Positions 18,381 to 26,771 of a stretch of DNA of 64,000 nucleotides are shown piece by piece. The stretch's first letter is position 1. The number at the start of each line of letters is the position of its first letter. The DNA comes from a candidate division WOR-3 bacterium (GTDB lineage: Bacteria; Hydrothermota; Tepidihabitantia; Tepidihabitantales; Tepidihabitantaceae): assembly GCA_013177935.1 (NCBI GenBank), contig JABLXZ010000002.1:62001-126000 (forward strand). The letters are read 5' to 3'. A program made the position numbers and the translations under genes. Below the pieces are notes generated by a model, which was not told the origin of the DNA, searched no databases, and saw only the letters and a list, made by a program, of their open reading frames with translations.

Positions 18381-19769
18381 TTACTTCACCACCACCAGCC
18401 GGAACCAGCCCTTTTCGCCTTGCCCAAAATAAACCCCGGGCTTCAACTGTCGCACCCTTCTTCCTGACGGGTCAAACAGTTGACCCTTGAATCCGAGCCC
18501 GTTACGGGTAACCACCGTTGCCCGCACCGGATTCGGCTCAAAACGCGCCCCCTCCTGAATAAACTGGGATGGACTGGCACTGGCAAAGTACATCTCCGCA
18601 TTGCCATCCCGGTAATCGGTCCATATTGCCACAATGTCGTTGGGCGAACTACCATTACCTGCGGCAATTGCCGGCCTTTCCCGCGTGTTTGACGCCCGGG
18701 TCACATCGTAGGCAGGACCCCAAACACCGTTAACCGCCCTTTCCGCACACCGCACCTGCACCACAACAAGGGAAGATTCGCTCTTGCCGGTCCACAAAGC
18801 ATAACCCATACCGTTTAAGGTGAAAACAATCTGACCCGGGTCCTGATTCAAGGTGTCCCCGGTACCAGAAACGGTGTCCGCCTGCTGCCACCCCGCGCTG
18901 GTGCGAAAACGGTGCACAATCCGGCGGTGGTTGTCTGCGCCATAGGACTGCCACAGGATGTGCGGGTTGCCGGTAACCGGATTGACCGCAATTGATGGGT
19001 ACATCTGGTGCCGGGTTGCCTGTGACACATTTTCGGTTGCTCCCCAAACCGTATCGGTGCGCACCTTGTAGAACACATCGTAATATCCGCTTGCACCCTC
19101 TCTGCCATACCATACAAGATGCACCCTGCGGTCCGGACCAACCGCCACCGCCGGATAAGCCTTGTAATTGGTTCCACCTTCAACAACCCGCGGCTCCAGC
19201 CAGACCGTATCCCTTCGCTCTCGATGCACGATGTTTACCCCTTCAAGCCAGACCACCTGAATGTTGCCATCCGGACCCGAAGCCACGGTTGGACACCCCT
19301 TTTCCACGGTGGGTGCGCTCACCGAAAGCAGCCTTGAGTTCTCGTCCCAGCCATCATTACCATTACCAGCCGGCACGCAACTCTTGATATAGATGTACTC
19401 ATCGGCATCGTCGGTGCTGCCTGCTGCCCAGACCGCATAGACTACGCCTGAAGAGTCAACCGCCAGCGACGGGTATTTGCAGTTCAGGTTCTGGTTGTAC
19501 AGGTCAAACGAAATCATCGTATCCTGAGTCCAGCCTGAACCCGGATTGTACCGCTTGTAATAAACCTGAAACCGATAGGTGCCCAGCGCCGAGTTCATCA
19601 CATACCAGACGCAGTGCACCCTGCCCTGCGGGTCAACCGCAACCCGGCGCTGCGTGCTCCAGTATGAGTAGTCCGAGTAGTGGTTTTCGGTCAAACGGAC
19701 TTCAGGCTGCCACTCCAGCGCCCATACCGCCGCAATTGTAATCAAGACACCAAGTAAAATTTGCCGCAT
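18381..19769 (-). CDS. Secreted BNR-like propeller protein with short T9SS-like C-terminus
   Basis: 462 residues. Signal peptide (ILLGVLITIAAVWA), then about seven propeller blades with AVDPQGRVHCVWY, SLAVDSSGVVYAVWA and SIAVNPVTGNPHILWQS motifs, then a short C-terminal segment (FEPNPVRATVV ... GVYFGQGEKGWFRLVVVK) that resembles a reduced sorting domain. It is a paralogue of the first ~455 residues of the 1471-residue protein encoded directly downstream; even the opening motif (VYYKRYNPGSGWT) is shared. AAAGGAGC precedes the ATG. A TTGACA at 19812-19817 on the minus strand may be its -35, but the matching -10 is poor. Role unknown; probably surface-bound. Confidence 0.75.
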   Translation of the reverse strand: MRQILLGVLITIAAVWALEWQPEVRLTENHYSDYSYWSTQRRVAVDPQGRVHCVWYVMNSALGTYRFQVYYKRYNPGSGWTQDTMISFDLYNQNLNCKYPSLAVDSSGVVYAVWAAGSTDDADEYIYIKSCVPAGNGNDGWDENSRLLSVSAPTVEKGCPTVASGPDGNIQVVWLEGVNIVHRERRDTVWLEPRVVEGGTNYKAYPAVAVGPDRRVHLVWYGREGASGYYDVFYKVRTDTVWGATENVSQATRHQMYPSIAVNPVTGNPHILWQSYGADNHRRIVHRFRTSAGWQQADTVSGTGDTLNQDPGQIVFTLNGMGYALWTGKSESSLVVVQVRCAERAVNGVWGPAYDVTRASNTRERPAIAAGNGSSPNDIVAIWTDYRDGNAEMYFASASPSQFIQEGARFEPNPVRATVVTRNGLGFKGQLFDPSGRRVRQLKPGVYFGQGEKGWFRLVVVK

Positions 19770-19832
19770 TTCCTGCTCCTTTTTCTACTATTATTTAACC
19801 TTTGCTCCCGATGTCAAGAACACCCGCCGAGG

Positions 19833-19860
19833 TTGACTGATTTGAGGGAAGTTTTATAAT
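19833..19860 (+). promoter_or_regulatory. Leaderless-type promoter of smpB
   Basis: TTGACT (19833-19838), 16 nt, TATAAT (19855-19860). The GTG start of smpB at 19867 follows after only 6 nt, so the transcript should begin at or next to the start codon. There is no Shine-Dalgarno sequence. Confidence 0.8.
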
Positions 19861-19866
19861 CAAGCG

Positions 19867-20319
19867 GTGAAGGTCGTTGCCACCAATCGCAAGGCACTGC
19901 GCGACTATACGGTGCACGATAAGGTTGAAGCCGGTATCGCCCTGTACGGCACCGAGGTAAAGTCGCTGCGGGAAGGCGGCGCCTCCCTTGACGGCGGTTA
20001 TGCAAGGGTGGAGAACGGCGAGGTGTTTCTCTACGATGTCAACATCGCACCTTATCGCCAGGGCAACATCTTTAACCGTGACCCCAAACGCCGGCGCAAA
20101 CTCCTCTTAAACAAAGACGAAATCAAGTGGCTCTTTGGCAAAACAACCCTGCGCGGTTTCACCCTCATTCCCCTGCGCCTCTATTTTAACGACCGCGGTA
20201 TCGCTAAGGTGGAACTGGCGCTGTGCAAGGGCAAAAAGGCGTTTGACCGCCGCGCCGAACTGAAGCGCCGGGCAATGGAGGAAGACGAGCGCCGCGCCGG
20301 TACAAAGGACGGGTATTGA
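19867..20319 (+). CDS. smpB: SsrA-binding protein SmpB
   Basis: 150 residues, the usual length. SmpB binds tmRNA and delivers it to stalled ribosomes for trans-translation. The core signatures are present: ATNRKALRDY, GIALYGTEVKSLREG (the conserved ExKSLR), YRQGNIFNRDPKRRRKLLL and KVELALCKGKKAFDRR, with a basic C-terminal tail. The GTG at 19867 is the only sensible start; it lies 6 nt after a TATAAT, making it a probable leaderless mRNA. Its stop overlaps the next gene's start region. The tmRNA gene is not in this window. Confidence 0.95.
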   Translation: MKVVATNRKALRDYTVHDKVEAGIALYGTEVKSLREGGASLDGGYARVENGEVFLYDVNIAPYRQGNIFNRDPKRRRKLLLNKDEIKWLFGKTTLRGFTLIPLRLYFNDRGIAKVELALCKGKKAFDRRAELKRRAMEEDERRAGTKDGY

Positions 20320-21713
20320 AGATGAGGCGGTTCTGGTTCCACCTGCTGGCACTTTTGTTTTTTATCTCGGGCATTGCCGGCTCAAGTAGTACCACCGGGT
20401 TGCGTCAAATAAACGGGATTGACTACCTGCCGGTTTCCGGGGTCGTGGCAAAATACGGCGGCAAATGTTACTGGGTGGAAAACCGGTTTATCACCATCCT
20501 GCCCGGCTCCGACTCCAGTTTTAACGAGTATCTGTTTATTCCGGACAGCGGTGTTGTCCTGCACAATGGCAAGCGGTTGAAACTGCCCATCGCGTCGATA
20601 GTTGATAAGGGGCAACTTTACCTGCCCGCAGTCCTCATCGCCGGAATGTTCCCAGAACTTGATGTGCCGGTGCTCACCACAACCGAAACCGATAAAAAGG
20701 GCGATACCCTCATCGTCCGGTTGTTGCTTAACCCGCTTCAGACCAAGTCGGGCGCCCTGCTTTTCTATCGGGACCGGAAGTCAAGCCTGGAACTGCGCCT
20801 CACGCTTGGCTGTCGTACCGACAGCGGGTTTGTTTCCCAGTTGCGTCTCATTTCTTTGACCGGCGGCACCACACTCAACGGCGTCCACTTAGACACGCTG
20901 GCGGTCGGCGTCAACCTTTACTGGAACTTTCGCCAGCCCACCCAGGACACGGTCCTATTGATGCCCAACGGCATTGAGGTCCGGCTCTGGCCCAGGCCGC
21001 AACGCCGGGTGACCAAAATCATCCTTGACCCCGGGCACGGCGGCAAAGACCCGGGTGCCATCGGCAGACTGGGCACCGAGGAGAAAACCATCGTCCTTGA
21101 TATCGCCCGGCGGGTGAAAAAACACCTGACCCAGCAGGGTTTTGAAGTCTTTTTGACCCGGGATTCCGATGAGTATGTTTCCCTTGCCGAACGGGCAGAA
21201 AAGGCGGCAAAGAGTGGTGCCGACCTGTTTGTATCAATCCACGCCAATGCCTCACCAAACCGCACCGCCACGGGTGTTGAAACTTACTTCCTGTCTGAAG
21301 CCAAAACCGACTGGGAACGGGCGGTAGCGGCACGGGAAAATGCGGTGTTTGAGCGGGAACTTGCCAACCCGCTTATCAAAGAGAACGACCCGGTAAGTCT
21401 CATCCTTGCCGATTTAGCCCAGAACGAGTTTCTCTTTGAGTCCAGCGAACTTGCCAGCCGGATTCAGGAGGCGGCGCTGTCCGCAATCTGCGCTGAAGAC
21501 CGCGGCGTCCGGCAGGCAAACTTCTATGTCCTGCGCAACATCTTTATGCCGGCGGTCCTGGTGGAGTGCGGGTTTCTTTCTAACCGCAAGGAGGAGAAAC
21601 TGCTGCGCAACCCTGAACATCGGGAAAAAATCGCCCGCGCCATTGCCCGCGGTGTTGCCCAATTTGCCAAAGATTACGAATGCCGGCTCAACGGCAACGG
21701 AAAAAAGCGATGA
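20316..21713 (+). CDS. N-acetylmuramoyl-L-alanine amidase (Amidase_3)
   Basis: 465 residues from a TTG at 20316, which overlaps the smpB stop by 4 nt and has AAAGGA 6 nt upstream; an ATG at 20322 is the alternative. A signal peptide (residues 6-22) exports it. Residues 30-225 resemble AMIN or copper-amine-oxidase-like N-domains (YLPVSGVVAKYGG). The catalytic domain starts at about 233: zinc ligands H241 (LDPGHGG), E255/E256 and H309 (SIHANAS), plus the late glutamate in VLVECGFLSN. It cleaves the amide bond between MurNAc and the peptide stem during cell separation or wall turnover. Coupled to smpB and an rluA-type gene. Confidence 0.9.
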   Translation: MKMRRFWFHLLALLFFISGIAGSSSTTGLRQINGIDYLPVSGVVAKYGGKCYWVENRFITILPGSDSSFNEYLFIPDSGVVLHNGKRLKLPIASIVDKGQLYLPAVLIAGMFPELDVPVLTTTETDKKGDTLIVRLLLNPLQTKSGALLFYRDRKSSLELRLTLGCRTDSGFVSQLRLISLTGGTTLNGVHLDTLAVGVNLYWNFRQPTQDTVLLMPNGIEVRLWPRPQRRVTKIILDPGHGGKDPGAIGRLGTEEKTIVLDIARRVKKHLTQQGFEVFLTRDSDEYVSLAERAEKAAKSGADLFVSIHANASPNRTATGVETYFLSEAKTDWERAVAARENAVFERELANPLIKENDPVSLILADLAQNEFLFESSELASRIQEAALSAICAEDRGVRQANFYVLRNIFMPAVLVECGFLSNRKEEKLLRNPEHREKIARAIARGVAQFAKDYECRLNGNGKKR

Positions 21714-22711
21714 GTACGGAACTAATCCGGGTCAAACAGTTTCGGCGCATCGCCTCGCAGCGTCTGCAGGGCAAACGGCTTGATGTGTATCTGGTGCTTT
21801 CCGGCATCGGCGTCTCCCGGAACAAGGCGAGCAGCCTGATTGAAATGGGCAAGGTGCTGGTCAATGGCAGCCGGGTAAAACCCAGTTATCGGGTAAAACC
21901 CGGGGATGAAATCACCGCCGAGTTTGAGTACGAACCGGAAATCACGATTGAACCGGTACCAATGGACCTGAACATCGTGTATGAAGATGAAGATGTAGTC
22001 GTCGTTGATAAACCGGCAGGACTTGTTGTCCATCCGGCACGAGGCAACTGGACCAACACCCTGATAAACGGTCTGTTGTATCACTGTCGTACCCTGCCGC
22101 TGCGGTCCGATTCGGTGCTGCGGCCCGGGGTTGTGCACCGTCTGGACAAAGATACCACCGGGCTTCTGATGTTTGCCAAAACCGATGAGGCGTTACGCAG
22201 TCTGGGCGCCCAGATTGAGCACCGCACTGTTGTCCGCGAGTACCTTGCCTTTGCCTGGGGTGACTTTGAACTGTCTGCCGGTACAATCGACGCGCCGATT
22301 GGCCGCCACACCATTGACCGGTTGCGTATGGCGGTCACCCCTTTTGCCGCCCGCAATGCGCTCACCAACTATGAGGTCCTGCGCCGCTACGCCATCTGCA
22401 CCTATCTCCGGCTCCGGCTCAAAACGGGCCGCACCCACCAGATTCGCGTACATCTCCAGCACATTGGCCATCCGGTTGTTGGCGACCCGGAATACGGTGG
22501 CAGAACCCCATCCGTACTGACCCAAAAAGAACACCAGCCGGTGTTCAAGCAAATTCTCTCTATCGTTCATCGTCAGGCGCTCCATGCTGCCCGGTTGGGA
22601 TTTGTCCATCCCCGAACCAAAAAGTACCTTGAGTTCACCTCGCCTTTACCGCCCGATATGGAGAAACTGCTGCTGTTTTTGGAAGACCTTGCCCGCCAGA
22701 AAAAGTTATGA
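21710..22711 (+). CDS. RluA-family 23S/tRNA pseudouridine synthase
   Basis: 333 residues from the ATG at 21710, which overlaps the amidase stop as ATGA; a longer in-frame extension upstream is not needed. An S4 RNA-binding domain (about 20-75, RLDVYLVLSGIGVSRNKASSLI) precedes the catalytic domain with the VVDKPAGLVVHP motif (98-109) and the catalytic Asp146 in VVHRLDKDTTGLL. RTHQIRVHLQHIGHPVVGD is also present. These features match RluD-type enzymes, which modify 23S rRNA, but RluA and RluC relatives cannot be separated by eye. It ends overlapping the next gene by 4 nt, so the four plus-strand genes form a tightly coupled operon. Confidence 0.92.
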   Translation: MSTELIRVKQFRRIASQRLQGKRLDVYLVLSGIGVSRNKASSLIEMGKVLVNGSRVKPSYRVKPGDEITAEFEYEPEITIEPVPMDLNIVYEDEDVVVVDKPAGLVVHPARGNWTNTLINGLLYHCRTLPLRSDSVLRPGVVHRLDKDTTGLLMFAKTDEALRSLGAQIEHRTVVREYLAFAWGDFELSAGTIDAPIGRHTIDRLRMAVTPFAARNALTNYEVLRRYAICTYLRLRLKTGRTHQIRVHLQHIGHPVVGDPEYGGRTPSVLTQKEHQPVFKQILSIVHRQALHAARLGFVHPRTKKYLEFTSPLPPDMEKLLLFLEDLARQKKL

Positions 22712-23475
22712 ACCGGCAACTTTTTTCCCTTCTCCTGCTCATTATCGTAACGGTGCTTTTGCCCTGCTGCGCGCCCGCATTCAAGCCCTTACCCGAACTG
22801 ACACCACCCGATTGGCAGGATGGCGAAACCGCTGTTTACGAAATCGTCCGTAACGACTCGGTACTTTACACCCGCAAGACCGTCGTCCAGTTTGATGAAG
22901 AAGGAACAGAACCGACCGTCGTCATCACCAACATCGTCCAGGGTCAAACCGCTCCCTTTTACTTCTTTGACTCCACCACATTTGCCCTTACCCGTTACAC
23001 CCTGACACCGCTCTGGTCCTATCGGTTGGTCTCAACCGAAATCTCCATCACCGAAGTTGAAGCCGATTTTGAACCGGAACGGATTGAACTGCGCAAGACC
23101 ACGGTTGATGGCAGTGAACGAAAAGATTTCAAGAATACCCAAAACACCTATGGGATTGAGATGCTCCAGCATCTGTTCCGGGCGGTGCCGCTTGACCCCG
23201 GTTTGCACTTTCAGCTCAACATCATCATCCCGCTTGAATTCCGCACCAGCCGAATTAATGTCACCGTGCTCGGCACCAAAATGGTCTCCACTCCGCTCGG
23301 TGACATTCTCTGTCGCGAGGTAAGTGCCGTTGCCCAGCGGCGTCAACTCCGGCTCCTTTATGAACTTGCCCAGCCCCACCGGCTCGTCGCGATTCGCGAT
23401 GTTGAAAATGGCACCGAAACCCGGCTGGTTGGGTTCTCAATCTCAGCGACCGACACCCTGCCCACTCTACCCTGA
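22708..23475 (+). CDS. DUF3108-like exported protein, possible lipoprotein
   Basis: 255 residues. A hydrophobic leader (LFSLLLLIIVTVLLPCCAP) ends in a Cys pair; the residue before the Cys is not ideal for a lipobox. The mature part (WQDGETAVYEIVRNDSVLY ... TRLVGF) resembles DUF3108-type beta proteins in its 'GE.a.Y.i....vly' opening and its late VLGTKMVSTPLGDILCREV segment. The start overlaps the rluA stop as ATGA. The function of that family is not established. An unusual stem-loop terminator follows. Confidence 0.55.
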   Translation: MNRQLFSLLLLIIVTVLLPCCAPAFKPLPELTPPDWQDGETAVYEIVRNDSVLYTRKTVVQFDEEGTEPTVVITNIVQGQTAPFYFFDSTTFALTRYTLTPLWSYRLVSTEISITEVEADFEPERIELRKTTVDGSERKDFKNTQNTYGIEMLQHLFRAVPLDPGLHFQLNIIIPLEFRTSRINVTVLGTKMVSTPLGDILCREVSAVAQRRQLRLLYELAQPHRLVAIRDVENGTETRLVGFSISATDTLPTLP

Positions 23476-23530
23476 ACCGGCTCTGCCGAAAACCGACTTT
23501 TACTTTTCGGTGCCGCGGTTCTGTTTTTAC
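23474..23530 (+). terminator. Terminator between the convergent smpB operon and glmS
   Basis: A long interrupted stem pairs GAACCG (23474-23479) with CGGTTC (23516-23521) and inner GCCGAAAA with TTTTCGG. It is followed by TGTTTTTAC on the plus strand, which runs into the last codons of glmS on the other strand. Confidence 0.6.
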
Positions 23531-25350
23531 TCTACGGTAACCGATTTCGCCAAGTTGCGCGGCTTGTCAACATCACAACCCCGCAAAACCGCAATGTGAT
23601 AGGCAAGGAGTTGCAAAGGCGGCGCCACCGCAATCGGTGACAGATACTCTGGCACCGGCGGCAGATAAAGCACGGTCTCGGCAAGCTCTTCAAGCGCCTC
23701 ATCCCCTTCGGTGCCAAGCGCAATTATCCTGCCCCGGCGTGCCTTTGCCTCAGCAAGGTTGGAAACCATCTTATCGTAAACCGAATCCCGCAGGGCAATA
23801 CCAATCACCGGCACCTGCTCGTTGATGAGCGAAATTGGCCCGTGCTTCATCTCACCCGCCGGATAACCGGTGGCATGCACATAGGAAATCTCTTTCAACT
23901 TCAGCGCCCCTTCCAGCGCACTCGGGTAGTTTATCCCGCGCCCGAGAAAGATGAAGTCGTGGGCAAATGCCAGCCGGGTTGCAATCTCCCGTATCCGGCG
24001 GTCCAGTTCTAAAATCTTTTTCAACTTTTCCGGCAGTTGCCCGACTTCGTCCCGCACCTGACAGAGTTGCTCATCGGTTATCACCTTGCGCACCCTGCCA
24101 AAGTAGAGTGCCAGGGCAAGCAGGGTCAAAATCTGGGCGGTGTAAGCCTTGGTTGATGCCACGCCAATCTCAGGACCGGCATGGATATGGACAACCGAAT
24201 CCGCCTCGCGCGCAATTGATGAGCGTGGCACATTGAGCACACCCAGCGTCTTCACACCCCGGCGCTGGGCATCACGCAGTGCCGCAATCGTATCTGCGGT
24301 CTCACCCGACTGGCTGATTGCCACCATCAGCGACTCATTCTCATAAATAAAATCCGCGGTCCGCAACTCCGAACTAATCTCCACCGAAACCGGAATCCGG
24401 CTCAACTTCTCAAAGTAGTACCGTCCAACCAGGCCGGCATGGTACGAAGTACCACACGCCTGAATCACAATCCGGCCAATGCGCTCAATGTAATCCGGAT
24501 AAAGCAAAAACTCCGGGTCGAGCGCAATTCCGTCTTCCCGAAACCGGCGCCGGATGTTTGTCTCCAGCACTCCGGGCTGCTCAAAAATCTCCTTGCGCAT
24601 AAAGTGCGGATACCTGCCCTTGGAAATCTCCTTCGCCTTCAACTCAATCGGCACAAACTGCCGCGCTACCTCTTTGCCCTCAAAGTCAAACAGTTTTGCC
24701 CCACTCTGGGTTACAACCGCCATTTCGCCGTCCTGCATCGCTATCATCCGCCGGGCAATTCCGACCAGAGCCGGTGCATCCGATGCAACAATAAACTCAT
24801 CCTTGCCTTTGCCGATTAAAAGCGGACTCCCCATCTTCACCGCGTAGAACCGGTCCGGCTCATCCGCACAAATCACCACCAGGGCATAGGCACCTTTGAG
24901 CCGTGCCACCGCCTTGCGCAGCGCGGTCAACATATTCCGCCGGTAATAACTCTCAATCAGGTGAACCAGGACTTCGGTATCGGTGCTGGATGTAAACCGG
25001 TGTCCGGCATCAATTAACTCCTTGCGCAACTCCCGATAGTTCTCAATGATGCCGTTGTGGACCAGCGCAATCTTACCCTGACAGTCAAGAAACGGATGCG
25101 CATTCTCATCGGTAACCTCACCGTGTGTTGCCCAGCGCGTATGGCCAATACCCAATTTCCCCTCAATTGGACTCTGCTCCAGCACCTCCTTCAACTTCTG
25201 CAGTCTGCCCGCGGTCTTGCGGATTTTAATCCCGCCGTCCAGCACCGCAACGCCACAGGAGTCATAACCCCGATACTCCAGCCGCTCCAGACCAATCATC
25301 ACCACATTAACCACATTCCTTGGTCCAACATAACCGACAATGCCACACAT
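23527..25350 (-). CDS. glmS: Glutamine-fructose-6-phosphate aminotransferase (isomerizing)
   Basis: 607 residues, full length. It makes glucosamine-6-phosphate from fructose-6-phosphate and glutamine, the first step to UDP-GlcNAc. The N-terminal Ntn glutaminase starts at Cys2 (MCGIVGYVG) with GHTRWATHG and LVHNGIIENY. Two SIS domains follow (IQACGTSYHAG, AISQSGETADTIAAL, GVASTKAYTAQ). The C-terminus is DKPRNLAKSVTVE, the usual ending. The start has AGGAGGAGCG just upstream. It lies 8 nt after glmM, so two successive enzymes of the same pathway are co-transcribed. Confidence 0.97.
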   Translation of the reverse strand: MCGIVGYVGPRNVVNVVMIGLERLEYRGYDSCGVAVLDGGIKIRKTAGRLQKLKEVLEQSPIEGKLGIGHTRWATHGEVTDENAHPFLDCQGKIALVHNGIIENYRELRKELIDAGHRFTSSTDTEVLVHLIESYYRRNMLTALRKAVARLKGAYALVVICADEPDRFYAVKMGSPLLIGKGKDEFIVASDAPALVGIARRMIAMQDGEMAVVTQSGAKLFDFEGKEVARQFVPIELKAKEISKGRYPHFMRKEIFEQPGVLETNIRRRFREDGIALDPEFLLYPDYIERIGRIVIQACGTSYHAGLVGRYYFEKLSRIPVSVEISSELRTADFIYENESLMVAISQSGETADTIAALRDAQRRGVKTLGVLNVPRSSIAREADSVVHIHAGPEIGVASTKAYTAQILTLLALALYFGRVRKVITDEQLCQVRDEVGQLPEKLKKILELDRRIREIATRLAFAHDFIFLGRGINYPSALEGALKLKEISYVHATGYPAGEMKHGPISLINEQVPVIGIALRDSVYDKMVSNLAEAKARRGRIIALGTEGDEALEELAETVLYLPPVPEYLSPIAVAPPLQLLAYHIAVLRGCDVDKPRNLAKSVTVE

Positions 25351-25358
25351 CGCTCCTC

Positions 25359-26711
25359 CTAACTCGGTGCCACCATTCGGGTGACAACCTGTAAAATGTT
25401 TTCAACCTTTTGCCGGGTCCGGGCTTCGGCAACAACCCGTACAATCGGCTCGGTGTTACTCTTGCGGATGTGCGCCCACCAGTCCGCGCCCATAAGCCGC
25501 ACCCCTTCGGTCCGGTCAATACCGGTAAACGGCAACTTCCCTTCGAGCCGGGCGATAAACTCCTCAGCCTCCAATTTTCCCGCCGGCACCGTTGCCTTGG
25601 CAATGTGATACTCTGGCAACTCCTGTCTCAACTCGGAAAGCCTTTTCCCACTTGTCTTCATCAGCGCCACCAGGAGCGCCGCAGCAACCAGCCCATCCCG
25701 GGTCAAGTTCACCTCCGGCAGAATTACCCCGCCGTTACCCTCACCACCTAAAACCGCACCCCGCTCCAAAATCCCCTGAACCACAAACGCCTCACCCACT
25801 TTTGTGCGCGCCACCGCAACGCCAAACCGCTGAGCGATGTCCTCAATCATCCGGCTCGTAGAAAGATTCACCACCACCGGACCCTTACGCCGGTTGAGCA
25901 CAAAAAGTGCCGCCAGCGCCAGTGTTGCCTCCTCGCCTAACGGCACACCCATCTCATCAACGCAACTGAACCGGTCACCATCCGGGTCAAACGCAAAACC
26001 GGCATCAAGCCCTTCCTTACGCACCAGTTCGGCAAGCACCGTTAGATTCTCCGCCTTTGGCTCGGGTGCTCTTGGAAACCCTTTACCGGTCCCGGGCGAG
26101 CAGAAAACCTCTCTAACTTCACACCCCAGCCGTGTTAGAAGTTGGGGCGCAGCAAAAGACGCCGCACCATCAACCGCATCAACACCGATGCGCAACCCAT
26201 CACCCCTTATCCCCTGCAATAGAGAACTTTCGATAATCGCTGCAATGTGACCGGCAACCCCATCTGCCACCTCTTCGCTTGCGGATGTGCTTTTCGTTCC
26301 GCGTGCACGGTCAAATTTAACCTTCGCCACCTGTGCCTGAAAAATGTTAAACTCCTCTGGTGAAAGAAATCTGCCCTTACCATGCACAAACTTCATCCCG
26401 TTCCACTCCGCTGGATTGTGGCTCGCGGTAATCACCAGCCCGCCCGGCAAACCCTGCTGCCGCACAAAATGGACCACAGTTGGTGTTGGACATATCCCAA
26501 GGTCAACAACTGAACAACCCGCCTCTGCCAGACCTGCCTTTGCTGCCCTTACCAGTTCCGCACCGCTCAATCTCGCATCCCTGCCCACAGCCAGCCTGCC
26601 TCTGCCCACAAACTCACCAAAAGCCCGGGCAAACTCCTGAACCGTTTCCGGAAACAAATCCTTATTGACCACACCGCGCAAACCGGAAACGGAAAATATC
26701 AAACCACTCAT
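25359..26711 (-). CDS. glmM: Phosphoglucosamine mutase / phosphohexomutase
   Basis: 450 residues. It converts glucosamine-6-phosphate to glucosamine-1-phosphate. Visible are the N-terminal FSVSGLRGVVN, the phospho-serine loop TASHNP (Ser97), the Mg-binding DPDGDR, a GGEGNGGVI substrate loop and the phosphate-binding RKSNTEPIVRVV. The ASHNP/GGEGNG combination also fits phosphomannomutase-like members, but linkage to glmS favours GlmM. The ATG at 26711 lies 7 nt past a perfect TATAAT with no Shine-Dalgarno, so the operon mRNA is probably leaderless. Confidence 0.88.
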   Translation of the reverse strand: MSGLIFSVSGLRGVVNKDLFPETVQEFARAFGEFVGRGRLAVGRDARLSGAELVRAAKAGLAEAGCSVVDLGICPTPTVVHFVRQQGLPGGLVITASHNPAEWNGMKFVHGKGRFLSPEEFNIFQAQVAKVKFDRARGTKSTSASEEVADGVAGHIAAIIESSLLQGIRGDGLRIGVDAVDGAASFAAPQLLTRLGCEVREVFCSPGTGKGFPRAPEPKAENLTVLAELVRKEGLDAGFAFDPDGDRFSCVDEMGVPLGEEATLALAALFVLNRRKGPVVVNLSTSRMIEDIAQRFGVAVARTKVGEAFVVQGILERGAVLGGEGNGGVILPEVNLTRDGLVAAALLVALMKTSGKRLSELRQELPEYHIAKATVPAGKLEAEEFIARLEGKLPFTGIDRTEGVRLMGADWWAHIRKSNTEPIVRVVAEARTRQKVENILQVVTRMVAPS

Positions 26712-26718
26712 TCAAAAG

Positions 26719-26747
26719 ATTATAAACCTTTGAATTGAATGCGTCAA
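26719..26747 (-). promoter_or_regulatory. Leaderless-type promoter of glmM-glmS
   Basis: Minus strand: TTGACG (26742-26747), 17 nt, TATAAT (26719-26724), then 7 nt to the ATG at 26711. No ribosome-binding site fits between them. Confidence 0.8.
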
Positions 26748-26771
26748 CCCGAAATATCCACCACCTGTGTT

